64,000 bases of DNA from Siphonodentalium dalli (GCA_032622095.1 CP136066.1:168960664-169024663), one strand, 5' to 3'. Positions 43,985 through 56,712 are shown, numbered from the stretch's first letter. Notes: generated by a model not told the origin, from the letters alone. A program made the numbers and translations.

Positions 43985-46750
43985 AGTTTGAGGCGCTATA
44001 ATACTAATACATTGTATTTTTTTTTACAAACACAGCCCATAACAGACGTGGGGTTTCCGAAGTGACTCGCCAGAAGTTTATAGTTCGAAACACGCGACGC
44101 AATTCGGTATGTAGCATGGCCGACCGCGGATTGTCTTATAACTCTTATTTATATCTATAATACTATAATGCGCGAAACTTACACTCACCCATGCGTCAGT
44201 TGATGTATGCGGTGGATGTTTATTGATGCTGTTGGGATTGGGAAAACACACGGGCAGGTTAATGTGCAGACTAGCCGTTAGAAAAAAAGAAATTTGAGGC
44301 CGGCAAGAAAATCTCTGCCAGGCCGGGTACCGGAAACAGAGACGTTTGTTTTTGGCCTTAGCAACCTACCAACAAGGGTCTATGTGAACCCAGAGCCCAG
44401 AGTGGCGAAAAATGTTAAAATAAATTTCAGATAGTTGAAACTAGGAATATTGGATATATCAACAATAAATATGGCAGGAAATGTTAAAATCAGTAGACAA
44501 TTAAATGAGAGTGGTCATTAATGCATTATTTACTCTGAAATAGTTAGTTGTAAATGTAGTGGCACAGGAGTAAAAGTAATATATTAGCTGTTGTCAAGTT
44601 CCCACACAACCCTCTTAGGGTGTGGTTGGCTCAGCTGAAGATGTGCATAAATCCAGGCCTGAAAATAGTGTGCCTGACATTTGCAGAATGAGGTCCCAGA
44701 GGGTGAATTTAGTTATCCTACACCGCACAGCGGGCTAGCATCACCAAATTCACCCGTGGGGGACCCCACTCTGCTTAGGCCAAATCTTCTGGAAAGTATC
44801 TATAGTCTCAAACTAACGTTGCTATTAGTTACTTTTCCCATGATGTTCAGTTTCTAAATCCCCAAGTTTACAGAAGATAACATGCATAAATGAGGTGACT
44901 AATGGGTGAACATCACCAAATTCAACTTGGGAACTTAAATCTGCCTCATCTGATGATCTCATATGTAGTCAAATATCTGACATTTGTATTGAGTCAGTTA
45001 CTACTAAATTGCGTAGAGCCAGAATTATTTATAATTTATCTGTACATATCTTCTATTTTGTATACAATTTCAAAGTAGTATGGAATATGTATATTTTGTA
45101 CATCTGTATGTATTTGACCACCCCTATTTTGTTCGCCAATGGGCGCATATTTAGTCTAGTATAGTCAATATATACCTGTTTTTGTTCTGCTATAGAAAAA
45201 CTTCTTGATTATAACTGGCCTCGGATCAATAATGTCATAAACAGTTGAATCATATGTATCAATCGTCATATACAACAGTAAATTAGAGGACAGTAAGTAT
45301 ACACGAGAATATTCATCATGTTTAGGCTTACATATGCGTAATAGCAGGCACCAAACATTCTATTTTATAAATGGATTTCAGGTCGCACGACAGTGATAAC
45401 CATTTACCATTACGGTCATATTTCCTCAAATAGTGTGAATCTATGACAAATTTGATTCAGTTTGAGGTTGTGCCGAAAATAACGCGAATGCATGTTTCTG
45501 TTAACAGGCCTAAAATTATTGGGGCGGGTGAGTGATTTTTTATTTTACAGTTTTCTTTTAAACGAGTATAATAAGCCGTTATGAAGTCACAATCATCAGT
45601 TCGCCTGGACTAAAATGATAATGCCGCCAAAAAAAAAACAGGTTGCCCCAAAATGTTCTGTAGCTATATAGGGGTCGCTATCACAAAATTATAAACTTTC
45701 AGTATAGTTACAACTAACATCGTCTCTTCGTGTATCTATTTCAATAAATATGTCGTTGGCAAAAAAAATTCAATCAGAATTTGAGAATTGTTTATCGATG
45801 TGGAAAAGGGAGTCATTCGGGTTGAACAGTCGAAATTAGGTCTGTCAGCTTGCCAACTAAATGGCCAGAAACTATTTAAATGCCCTGGTTAGCAATTCTC
45901 GGATACTTATGAGATCATCAGACAATAGTAGCAGTGTGGCTGAGTGCGCATTAAACTGCGTGACCAAAGTTCCAAACTTATAAAAGATCCAACAATGATT
46001 GACTAAACTTTTGTTTAAATGTTTAATGACGAAAAAGGTCACAATCCAGAATGATTATGGGTACTGCGTTTAGATTGGGGCGGTAGGCAAACAAAACACA
46101 GATTTACGTTCTTTGTCTGAATTCTGAGATGTGACCTTTTTGTTGTTTAGCAATTCACAATTTGGACCCTCAAAATGAATTAATCTCATAATGATGGGTT
46201 TATTGACATATGTATGGCAATGTCACTGAGGTGTGATTTCTTACATTTACAGACGACTGTTTTTCATCCGATTATATTCATGCGGAGAATATTCTAACAT
46301 GAAATATAATCGCATAGATGAACTGAGATATTCGATAGATATTCTCCGCCGATTGTCGAATTTAATACAAATCAAATGCACATGTTGATTCAAACACCAT
46401 TTTGAATACTGAATATTCGCAGGACCCTACATGTACATATTAAATAATTCAAATTGTACCATAAGATTGTACTTTCCGTTTTTGATTCGGTAAACTGATG
46501 AGTGCGCAAAAAATAGTACTTCGCAAATCAAGGGGCAGCCTAGTAGGGGCCTAGTTGACTGTATAACCAAAAAGAAGTAACAATGGCTGAAGTTTAATTT
46601 ACTCTCCATCACTCTTCTGTGATACAATAAGTATAATGCTGCACTCATGCCAATATAAAACCATTATAGTGAGTAGCTTTTGGAAGATATGCGTGAAAGC
46701 CAATTCATGTTTATAACGAGGAGACTGGAATTTTGTACTACATATTTCAG
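43985..46750. other. No gene recognised
   Basis: About 2.8 kb without coding signal, splice-bounded open segment or obvious repeat that I can name. Possibly intergenic or intron. Confidence 0.45.
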
Positions 46751-47701
46751 TTCCCCGAAGAGTGCAATCGAGGTAAAGACCCTATGCATTTGTGGAGAGT
46801 GGGCACCCGATCAGTAGACCACGTGTTGTAATTGGAGACCCAATTTTTGAAAATCCAAATGGGTACGCATCTGTGGAAACTGTTCAGATTGTTTTGCACG
46901 ATGCTGTCTGCAAAGAAGATGGGCGACAGTGGGCCATACTTGATTGCGATGGATCCTTCTGTAATATTGCCAACAAACTGATTGAGTCAACGTTCATTTG
47001 TTTTGATTCGTTTATACAACATCTGGCAAATTGCACAGTAACAACGACTATAATCCACAAACAAACGAAATGACACATGGTTCCATTCTAGTATTACCGG
47101 GAATTTAAAAACTTTTTTTGGAATAATGGGATTTAAGTCAGCAAACGCTCTATCCACTTGCCTTAAATGTAGTGACCATCACAAAAGCTGGCCAATTCTT
47201 CAAATTTTGTTCGAAGCCACTAAAGATGATATTCTAATCAATTATTCAAATTATGCTAAGACGAATGGTCAATCTTTGTCTGAAGCAGGACTATAAAATT
47301 ATATTAATCAATCACATAACTCAAATTTACCGTTTATGTGCAATATGACATTTACATTTCTTTTTTGGATTCAAACTATTTCGAGCTGTTGTGCGAAGAG
47401 GCAACCATAAAATATTCAATGCAGCACTGACAAAACTTTCACTTTTATTCTTTTCATCTAACACTCAAATTTACAGACAAATATACTTTAGATATTGTGC
47501 AACGAGACTCGTGTTGCCAAAAGAGATAGAAGTGTGTGCGTATCAAGGTCTGGCACAATCGACACCAGGCCGTTAAAGCAAGGACGAGGGAGGAGATTCG
47601 TTTTGGAGGCCACAAAGGGATGCCTTCCTCCAGGTTTGCAAACAGAAGACCACTGGTTAGAGGCTTGTCGTTCTGTTGACGACCTAGATGAGTTAAGATA
47701 A
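46751..47701 (+). pseudogene. Uncharacterised family (DUF6589-like) gene, broken
   Basis: An acceptor (acatatttcag) precedes 46751. Protein-like blocks follow in changing frames: RVVIGDPIFENPNGYASVET and WAILDCDGSFCNIANKLIE (46800-47000), FFGIMGFKSANALSTCLKCS then DHHKSW (47100-47200), FRAVVRRGNHKIFNAALTKL (47380-47450), and RFVLEATKGCLPPGLQTEDH WLEACRSVDDL to 47700. I recall this order from large uncharacterised proteins of cnidarians and lophotrochozoans, probably DUF6589, often multi-copy and transposon-like. At least three frame changes and stops interrupt it. No function is known to me. Confidence 0.5.
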
Positions 47702-47759
47702 TTATGCATATCGCCTTAGGAGTTTACAATGAGCTCTTATGGACCATAATTTACTATAC

Positions 47760-47880
47760 ACATTCAGTTGCCTGCTTCCCTCTGTCCCTCCCTCTGCTTG
47801 GGATACGTCCTCGTAGGGCAGAGATGCCACGACCTCTTTTAGCAGCGCCGACACGACCGCGGCCACGACCACGTCCTCTG
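47760..47880 (-). CDS. Arg/Gly-rich segment, unassigned
   Basis: One minus-strand frame reads RGRGRGRGRVGAAKRGRGIS and so on, like an RGG-type RNA-binding tail. GC content is above the surroundings. Without flanking domains it could equally be low-complexity sequence. Confidence 0.25.
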
Positions 47881-48609
47881 GTACTGGCAATCCTATTGTG
47901 CATTCATATTGATGCCCGAAGTTGGTCTATTATGTCAGGTTCCCTTAAAATTAACAAATATGTGTTAACATAATTACAAATACATTGCTCGGGCTGTTTA
48001 TGCTTTTCTAAATTGTGCGGCCCTATTGGTCGCCATCCAGATAATTGAAAATTCATAATTGCCAATTATAATGTGAAATGTGGAGAAAATACACAAAGAT
48101 GCGTGCATTTGTGTATATCATTCACAAAAGATGTAAATGGTATATGTGGAAACCATTTTGGATGTCATATCAAAGGATAATTATAGAATAAAATCTACAC
48201 AACAAATGATAAATAAAGTGATAATTGATAAAGTCCACTATTACACCGACATTTAGATAACCACAACTAAACTCCCCGATCACGATGATGACTTATCTTA
48301 AAGGTACTCTTCAATTCTGCCTTATTCATCTTTGCGTGTATCAATACTACTGTAACATATGAGTCGGTCGATCAGTGATGTTTGTACTGTTTACCTGTGT
48401 TTATATCATAGGAAATGTATGTTCAATTCTGTTGCGTTCTTTGTGTCCATCAGTGGAATTCCTTGGCAGTCGGCGTTGACCCAACAGTTTTACGTTTCCT
48501 ATGGGTTCTCGCATCCTATCCACGTCTCCTGTTCAATCATTTCTTGAGCTCACAACACGCCACACTTCATGCAGATTCGGTCACCCGATATGAAATCGTT
48601 CGAAGTTTG

Positions 48610-49632
48610 CTTTTTGCTACAAAAATGCGCCCTTATGTTGATGGAGACGGGGATTTGGTGTGCCGCTTGTTGATGGAACAGCCACGGACTCCATATTCAT
48701 CCCCCCTTCTGTTGCTGCAATAGGTTCAGTCGACAATACACTGCTAGCCACTCTCGCATTCGGCAATTTACCGGGAACAATGAATAGTTATAGTCAATCT
48801 CTCATGCACGTATTTAGAGTTAAAACACAAAGTATGCATATGTTACGCAAGTGTACATCAACTATTTGGCGTATAACTTGCACTGAGTGTTGTTTTTTTG
48901 TGACCAATAAATTGCAGGCAGGTTACTACAAGTTTCAAGTCCAAAAAGAAAATCTTACATTTGTTTGACCTTTAGCTAGAGGCAATTTGTGAACAACATA
49001 TTGATAAAGCTGACAATTCATTTTTACTAACGTCGATTCCATGCTTTTCCTTCATCTTGTTAGTTGCATAGAAATAGTTTTTCCCTTTGGGGCACTCGAC
49101 TTCAAGATAGATATCTAGCTGTGTTTGTTTGCACATTTCGTTGAACTGAATAAGAGAAAAAAACATACCCAACTTCAATTACTATTTAGATTGTTAATGA
49201 ATGTCGGTCGTTTTATTGACAAATTAGAGAGAACATCGAAAAACATACCGGGAGAAAATCGGACGAACTGGACTCTAATCTGCAGAACATTGATCTATGC
49301 CAGAAAATTGTCCATTGGAGTAAAATACTATGCGATGCTGGATATGACACAGAGTCGGATGTATGTGTCACAGTTTCTGTATAATAAATTGCATATAATA
49401 TTTTCAACTATTTTAGCAACCTATTCGTAATTGTGAGTTCAAGTTAAGGTTGGCCGTTTTTTATGCCATCTTTTGGATGAATTAAGTACAATTTGCCGCC
49501 GAAAATTATTTGAGTTTGCACCGTATTATCTTGAGTATTTTCATAGTTATCACTTATACAACCTGACATGTTTATGTATGGACCACCCCCTCCAACATAT
49601 ATTGTGCAATTTGATAGAGGGACATATGACAT
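48610..49632 (-). CDS. Possible exons of an unknown minus-strand gene
   Basis: Three open pieces line up on the minus strand. 49632-49444 reads PLSNCTIYVGGGGPYINMSG. 49143-48979 follows a strong acceptor (ttttttctcttattcag) and reads QTQLDIYLEVECPKGKNYFY. 48790-48610 is a Ser/Thr/Pro-rich stretch (VAVPSTSGTPNPRLHQHKG). I recognise none of them. Whether they form one gene, and whether the RG-rich segment at 47.8 kb is its tail, is speculation. Confidence 0.25.
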
Positions 49633-49639
49633 GCATTGA

Positions 49640-51016
49640 TATTGTTTAAAAAGTTACAATCGCGTGATCATTGCGAATTATTTCGTGTGTAGGTTTGCAA
49701 ACCAGTTGAATCCATAAGCGGTCAATCGCTGGACGCTGAGATAACATCTATGTGAACAACATATGTTACGATCAGGCGCAAGTTTATGGAGCGTGTGGGC
49801 AAAACGTGGGACTTTCGTGCAGCTCCAATCCAGAAAACCTTTGTAACGCAGATACATATTAGCCAGTTTGCCATTTCAAACCGGTACGGGTGCGGATACG
49901 TATACGAGTAGCTACCCGTATCGGTACACTTTCGTAATCTTAAACTGTTTTACGGATAGAATTCAGAACATCGACTGGTGATGTATGGCGAGTAAACTGC
50001 AACACAATTGATAAATGATATTACAGAGAAATTCGCTTTATTGGTCTACGTTATACTTACCTTTATGGATATGATGGTGCTCCTGTGTATTCAATTGCAC
50101 TCATCAGGTACGAGGCGACAGTGTGAAGGGGCTGGCTGTCTTTCTTTCACTCATTTTGGTAACATTTTCAACAATTCGATTTCACAAATAATTTCATAGA
50201 CCAATAGAGTGTTGACCTAACCATTTCAAATTTTCAGACTGAAAACATAGATTATGCTAGCTCTAATATATATACAAGTCCGTTAGTTAAATTGTCCAAC
50301 AACGATTCGGTGTAAAGTTTAGACCCAGGGTCCAATAATGCCCTGCATGTACTTTCAGTCAAATATAGGACCGAATTTGCACCTTATATTATTTGGGGAA
50401 TATTTTCTCATATTAAGTGAAAATTGGGCTGGAATCTTTAAACAGATCGAAGGATGGGAAAATTTGTCCCAAAAATTGGGATTGTTGTCTGGATCTAAAC
50501 CCGGCGGTAGGTTGAAAAGTTGAACTTGGAAACTAATGGTAGACTATTCACTATCTACGGTTTGAATGAAGAGCGTTTGCTGACACTCGCTGTGACTATG
50601 GTAAGAATGTGCAGATCATAAGGTCTATATATCGACATTTCGTTCCTTTATCGGCCTATATTATCCCCACTACAATGTTTATCATTCTTGATGTTGAAAT
50701 GCGCCATGTTCAAATGGTAAAACTCTATTAAAATTAGATATCAGTCGGTATTACCCAAATCGATTCTGACCCATCCCCAAATTCAATTAAATTCAAATAG
50801 TTTTATTGCCTTCATCAAGAAATGACCAAATGCAATGAATACAACATCGGCGTAGTTATACTCGCATCTATCATGGGCTTAGTCTGCGGATAATCGGTAG
50901 TTTCGTTACAAGTGTACAAGTGGGACGTGAACACTCGTCAAGGGTGGTCACCTCATCATTTAACGGTAGATCACATGCACACTATCAGTCTGACAGGACA
51001 GTGATAGGTCACAGCG
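49640..51016. other. No gene recognised
   Basis: No coding signal. The last ~200 bp may be the 5' flank of the PIF/Harbinger remnant. Confidence 0.4.
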
Positions 51017-51790
51017 ATGTCGCATTCGTCGATTAATTTGATGCTTGTCGCTGAATATGCTGATCCAGATGATATTCTTTTTCTTATTGCTGAAGCTTCA
51101 GATCGTCCAAGAGCACGTATAACAGAAAGATTTGATTTGAACCAAGCGACTGATGGGGAATGTGCGAAATATTTTAGATTATTAAAGGACGACATACAGT
51201 GGATGGTCAAAGCTTTGCGCATCCCTGAAAAATTCATACGCACCAACGGTACCGCCGTCTCGGGATTAGATGCGCTGTGCAGAACTCTCCGTAAACCTAC
51301 TTATCCAAATGGTTTGACTGATTTGGTCGACATGTTTGGACGTTGGGAATATGAAATTTCAAGAATTTTCAACGAAACAATTGACCACATATAGAACATC
51401 ACCACTTATTGGAAGAACTGAACCACCCGTGGCTGCAGCAGGAACATTTGGACAGGGTATGTTGCGTTTGAGTGTACTTCCTAAACTTGAAGAGCGCATG
51501 ACAGGAACCGACGGTCACATTTAGGCTCTCTATGGAGATCCGGCATATCCATTGAGACCACACCTGTCAGAGGTAGAATGAGTGACGAAGAAATTCAACA
51601 AAGAAATGTCATCAGTCAGGGTTTCAGTTGAATTGAGCTTTGGGAAAGTTATGAAGACTTCGAATTTCTCGACTTTAAGAAAAAATTGAAACTGTATTTA
51701 CAACCTGTCGGGAAGTAGTACATAGTAGGTACAAAATGTACCCTGCTGATAAATTGCCACACTTGCCTATATTGGAGCACAGTCAGCCGG
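51017..51790 (+). pseudogene. PIF/Harbinger (HARBI1-like) transposase, internally deleted
   Basis: A 125-codon frame (51017-51394) holds the N-terminal region: FRLLKDDIQWMVKALRIPEK, SGLDALCRTLRKPTYPNGLT and MFGRWEYEISRIFNE, all typical of HARBI1-like proteins. In the next frame comes HHHLLEELNHPWL, after which the sequence jumps to GMLRLSVLPKLEERM. The part with the first catalytic Asp is missing. Then come ALYGDPAYPLRPHL (second Asp), VRVSVELSFGKV (the Glu) and a degenerate tail, broken by several stops. It is inactive. Its partner gene lies opposite at 51865-53303. Confidence 0.7.
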
Positions 51791-52349
51791 ATAGAGAAAC
51801 GTGATTATCGACCATTGGCAAATTACGGGATTGAGAACAGTACGCAGTTGAAGTTTGAAGTTACTTATTTCTTTTGATTATTAATTAAAGTTTTCATTAA
51901 AGCAAGCATCGACTGTTTCTCTTCCTTTTCCAGTTCCACCCGCTGGAGCCGTTCCTTGCGATCCAAGTCTATATGTTCCCTTTCATGTTTGAGGCGTTCT
52001 TCTTGTAAACCCAGCTCTCGGTCCTTAAATTCTCGGTCCTGCTCAGCTTCCTGCATTAGAAATCCAATTGCTGTCAATCGTTATTTCCTGGCTGGCTCAT
52101 CAGTGTCTGTAATAGAAATAACTATTACATTAAATGATTAACTAAATTAAATGGCATTAAATTGAAAAAAGACCTCATTATTTAAGCAACGCGACACAAC
52201 ATAAAGCACGTCATGCACTCGTTCATGGTGATTATGTGCATGCTAGTTTCCATGTCACTTTCAGATGTGATTGCCTTACGATCATCGTGACTTTTGGAAG
52301 TTGTTCCCTATTCCTTATTCGAAAAACATATCTCTTTCGGCCAAGTTGA

Positions 52350-52520
52350 CCACATGGCTGGGTGGCCCGCGCACAAACACCCCACCCTATATAAATATCC
52401 CCACCCTGATACCCACCTACGGTATTTTTCACATAATCGGGTGTGACCACTAGAGATGAGGATCAGGGGTGAGGTGTTTCTTGTGGGTATTTGGGGCGGG
52501 CCACCCACCCAGGCATGGGG
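52350..52520. repeat. Imperfect long palindrome in Myb-like gene intron
   Basis: GGCTGGGTGGCCCGC on the left pairs with GCGGGCCACCCACCC on the right, with further pairing inward (AACACCCCACCC/GGTGAGGTGTT). GC-rich against an AT-rich background. Probably a small hairpin MITE. Confidence 0.5.
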
Positions 52521-52860
52521 TGAAATTGGCTTAAAGGGATATTTTTCGAATATTAAATATGGAATTAAGTTCCAGGAGTCAATATCGTGAATCACGACTC
52601 TGTAAATGTAGTGGCCCGTGAACACCCACACGTAAGTAAATTCCATTTGATTAGTGTAGGTCACCGGACCGAGATGGAAACTAACGATCCCGAAAAGGAT
52701 ATACGCATTTGTCCAGATATGCGGATTCGGGCCGGGCACTACTAATTTGCCTCGAACAATTTCAATGGATTCGAACAAATTTCGTTAATGTTGAACGACT
52801 TTGATGGGCGATGTTATTTATCGGCTGAGCCACTGCAATGTATTGATTATGATAATAATG

Positions 52861-53000
52861 TACACTGAGAAACAGATATGGTCAATATGACCAATTTAGG
52901 GTTAGTCACAAACATTTGGAGTAAGTATGACTAACCCAGGCATTTCGGCGAGGCACTGTGACTAACCCTGGCCTTAAGCATAGTGACTAAGAGGAAACAT
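52861..53000. mobile_element. Element end with GGTTAGTC palindromes
   Basis: Begins TACACTGAGAAACAG, then GGTCAATATGACC and four GGTTAGTCA/TGACTAACC sites in 100 bp. No matching right end found. Confidence 0.45.
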
Positions 53001-53479
53001 TGTTTTGACGGTTTTAAGAATTTAAATTAATTAATTTATAATTTATAAATTAATATATACCTTCATCGTTATGGGATCGCCCTTCTTACGCTCATCTTCT
53101 GGTGTCTGATCCAGTTTGTTCTGCCACATCAGTTGCTTCTCTTGCCTCTTCGTTTTCGGGATTTTACTCTGATTCTGCCTGCATGCACAACGCTTCCTGC
53201 AGCAACTGTACCAATGCCGTATATTCGTCCTCTGTCCCAGATCTTTGAAAAAGACGAACACAAACAGACGAGAAGAGTTAATCAATATAGTTAGGGTCAC
53301 CATAGGTACGATAACAAGTAATTTGCATTAGGCCTATATTTACATGCAAGTCATAATTTATGCTGACCTCATGCAAGCAAACTTTCAGAACTGAAATCTA
53401 AATTTGATGCGCACAAAGTTAATGTGCCACCAATAGCATTAATTTTGTGTTACCAGCGTCGGATATTTATTCTCCTTCT

Positions 53480-54110
53480 ACAAACTACGAAACAAAACAT
53501 AATCTTATGAATGAGCTTGAAAACACTGAATCTGAACTTCGCGAAATTCGCCAAAAAACAAATACGTGGTACAATGATTAGATCTCGTGCCAGATGGATC
53601 GAGGAAGGGGAAAAGAGCCAACTAAATATTTTTTTAATTTAGAACAACGGAACTTCATATCAAAAACTTTTACCAGTCTGATCGACGAAAATGGAAACAT
53701 ACTAACAGATCAAAATGCCATCATGACCCACACTCGTAATTTATATGCGAATCTTTTCTCAGAGAAGCCAACTGAAGAAATAAATCTGAAACAGTTTTGT
53801 AACGGAAATCATCCACATTTGTCCGATACTCAGGCCAAAAATATCGAAGGCCAAATCACATTAGAGGAACTAACATACGTTCTCAAAAATACAAGAACAC
53901 GGAAAATGCCCGGGCCCTACAGGATATACATACGAATTTCACAAATTATTCTGGTCAGACATAGGTCCCTTATTAGTCGAATCCCTAAATACTTCATTTT
54001 GATTCAAACCAGCCAAATGGTTCTCTTGAATCAAATTATTGCATCAGGCATATCAATAGTGAAGATGTATATATCACTTGACGAATCAATGGGCTCACTT
54101 CATAAATGTG
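53480..54110 (+). mobile_element. LINE (L1/Tx1-like) reverse-transcriptase fragment
   Basis: In shifting frames the plus strand reads RSRARWIEEGEKS, TKYFFNLEQRNF, then IDENGNILTDQNAIMTHTRN, then LTYVLKNTRTRKMPGP with a shift into GYTYEFHKLFW. That is the linker between endonuclease and reverse transcriptase and the first RT motifs. The R(A/S)RWIEEGEKxTKYFxNLE string is characteristic of L1/Tx1-like LINEs. The remainder of RT is lost after about 54110. Confidence 0.65.
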
Positions 54111-54119
54111 TATCATAAC

Positions 54120-54807
54120 CAATTAAGTGCGCAATCCTTGCGACCATCTCTGCTATACAATGATGGATTATCAGATGCATAGTGAAGCCGGTAAGCAATC
54201 GTCACGCAGCTGAAGTTTGACATATATATATATTTTGCTACATCAGGGTTAAAGCAGTATCTGTTATTCTCAAATGCATCATATAGCAATTGTAGCACAT
54301 TTTAACATTGTATTTATAATTGTTGTTAAATGTACAGAACCAGTGATTTTAAAGGGACGTACAGAGATTTTCAACCACAATTAACATCTCCATTTGGAGT
54401 ATTGAAATATATATCACCGAAATTATTGCAAAACGATATAAGAACAAAAATAATCAGACCATGACCAAAATAGAACTGTGTCCTCTCATTTGTGAATTAC
54501 ACACCAAATATCAATAAATTTATGTTGAATATTACTCAAGTTATCAATCCGACAACGCTAAATATCTGATTTCTAAGTCGAAAAAGGTGTATAATTCGTC
54601 TAAAAATCATTAGACCATGACCAAATTTGAACTTGACCTACGTGTTTTCAATTAATAACTACAAACCAAAATCAATTGGAATTCTGATTAAAATTTTCAA
54701 TGTCATGATCCAGCACATGGATGGATACACAGACGGACACACGGACGAACATACAACTAGAAATGTTGATTATAATAGTCCTCTGAAATTTGGGGGGGGC
54801 AGTTAAG
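54120..54807. other. Non-coding; degenerate ~185-bp repeat
   Basis: ACCATGACCAAAATAGAAC near 54460 recurs as ACCATGACCAAATTTGAAC near 54633 with similar following text. The stretch ends in GATGGATACACAGACGGACA, a tail type also seen with interspersed repeats elsewhere in this window. Confidence 0.45.
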
Positions 54808-56185
54808 CAGGGTTTCCGCTAGGGATAAATAACTGAGGCCGTATTTGGGGGGGGGGACACTCAACGCGACGGGGCGACCATGGTTCGCTCCGTCGGGTGA
54901 AAATTTTGATGTTTGTCAGTGAAAAGAAGCAATTTCCTTGCACCTAAGACATGAAATAGGAACGTTGAAGCTACGTGGATAAAGTAAATTGAAACAGCGC
55001 ATGTTTTTTGACACCAAATTATTTAGTTATTAATTTAGTATCTCCATCATCGCTGTTCAAAGGTCAAGGGTATCAGAATGTGAACCGGATTTCGTACCGG
55101 CTGTTTTTCGTACCGATATTCTGAAGCATACCGGTAGTTGATAACCAAGAGGTCATTCCCCTCGCTACGCTGGTTTGGGCGCAATTCCGTTTTGCAAGTA
55201 ACTCCATGCATTTAAAAATGCATATAATCTTCTCTCTGTTCGCGCCTCGTGTGGTGTTTGATGCGACTTGGCCTTGCATTTGTTGCATCACATTTCCCGA
55301 AGTAGCTGAAGCGGCAAAGTCAACGCTCGCCTGAACACAATCTACGTGATCGGTAGAATTCACATGCCTTTCAAACTGTCTACGTGGATGGTCAGTCTGC
55401 CGAACCCCTGTGTCCACCCAGGACAGACCGATTTGTTGCATTCTGGGCAGAGAACGGCGCCACCGGGAACATATGGAGCAAATCCACCCCCTTTCTCTAT
55501 ACTGTAATTTGCCCACGGGAAGATCTCCATCCATTTTCGACGTGACGAGACAGACGAACCACCTCGAGAAGATGTCGAATCAATACCTTGGCTATCATCT
55601 ACCATAACGGAAACTATGTTCGCTCCAGTCGACGTTGAAGCAATACATTGTCGAACATATGTTGCATCAGAAACTACGTTCGTAGAGTTTGGCGCATCGT
55701 CGGTCGGCAAGTTTCCAGGTCGCCCAGTAGTATACAACGCAGTTATTTTTGCTGATCCCTGGGCATCGTTCGGTCGCAGTTTTCTTTTGTATAATCCATC
55801 TTTGTGACTCATAATTAATTTTGTTTAAACGGACCGCTCGCAAATTTTGAAAGTATTCAACTAAAACTTCAATATAACATGAGACGTGACGACGTCACGG
55901 GAACCGAGTGCGTGGGCAGTTTTCTTTGTCGGCAACGGTCCCTTTGATGTGACGATTGGTTTGTCTTTGACTTATGCCGACAAAGCATTACGATAGAGGA
56001 CTGTGTAGACAACTTTTCATGGGTGACCCATGCAACTGATTACGTATAGGCATAAAGTGCACATGTTAATCGCCCAGTGCCGGTGGCCACATTCTCGGGA
56101 AAAGAGGTTTGAGCTCGCCGGGCCATTATTGGGGAGGGAAATGAGGCCGCTTGACGGCCGGCCTGCCGTAGTAGCGGAAACCCTG
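54808..56185 (-). mobile_element. hAT element, 1378 bp, complete ends
   Basis: Left end CAGGGTTTCCGCTA and right end TAGCGGAAACCCTG are perfect 14-bp inverted repeats with the CAGGG tip typical of hAT elements. AGTTAAG flanks both sides directly (54801-54807 and 56186-56192). With one more mismatched base this is the 8-bp hAT target duplication. The interior carries the N-terminal portion of a hAT protein on the minus strand; the catalytic part is deleted, so it is non-autonomous. Confidence 0.8.
55075..55812 (-). pseudogene. hAT N-terminal zinc-finger protein fragment
   Basis: Starts at ATG 55812 (MSHKDGLYKRKLRPND). A variable linker is followed by SSRRKWMEIFPWANYSIEKG and a Cys/His cluster of TTF-type, the N-terminal DNA-binding finger of ZNF862-like hAT proteins. 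Near 55480 the frame shifts, giving CRQTDHPRRQFERHVNSTDH then ANREKIICIFKCMELLAKRN. Another shift at about 55170 gives YRYASEYRYEKQPVRNP. All of these follow the order of hAT proteins. The RNase H-like and dimerisation regions are absent. Confidence 0.6.
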
Positions 56186-56192
56186 AGTTAAG

Positions 56193-56712
56193 GCTAATTT
56201 ATGAGTTCATGTGCACACTAATTTCAAAAGGCATTGAGCCAGAACCGGTGCACCACCTATGGGGACCGCATAGAACAAAATTATAATAAAAGTTAAAAAT
56301 ACTCAGTGGGGCATCAATTAGCAGTGGTTAATTTCGAGGTATTCTTGAATTCCAGACTTACTGCACCGTGACCGATTACGGTCGGGTAACGGTATGTTAC
56401 CGATAATTGTTGACACCTGTGTATTTATATCTTTAATTATAAACTATATTTTGTTCTTTAAGGTCACTGTGGGTGCACTCTGCATGGCCAACCCATTTAT
56501 TTGTCATTAATTTAACACAATGTTTAGGTTATTTCAGCAAGCCGATCTGTCTGGCGTCGCCATGTTAGTTCTGAATGTCCCAGCTCTCAATTTTAAATTA
56601 CAAATGCCACGATAAAATGTCACTATTAACGCAGTAATCTGTTTATTCCATAGAAGATATAACATTTGTTCTGATAAATTAAAAGGGAATTTAATGAAAG
56701 TGTCAATGCCGC
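56193..56712. other. No gene recognised
   Basis: Flank between the hAT and the tRNA-like repeat. No recognisable motif. Confidence 0.4.

Larger units (their letters stand above)
51865..53303 (-). pseudogene. Myb/SANT-like partner gene of Harbinger, C-terminal exons
   Basis: The last exon (52107-51865) follows an acceptor (ttatttctattacag) and encodes a charged coiled coil (EAEQDREFKDRELGLQEERL), after an in-frame TAA. An upstream exon (about 53265-53047, donor gtatatatt) reads SGTEDEYTALVQLLQEALCM and then loses frame. Active PIF/Harbinger elements carry such a second protein, Myb/SANT-like with a C-terminal coiled coil, that helps the transposase reach DNA; the SANT part is not visible here. 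Orientation is convergent with the transposase remnant. A 165-bp palindrome sits in the intron. Confidence 0.5.

Noticed and set aside
45925-45980. tRNA-Ser-like or SINE head (GTGGCTGAGTGCG...AGTTCC)
   Set aside because: Box A resemblance only; box B is poor and no cloverleaf closes.
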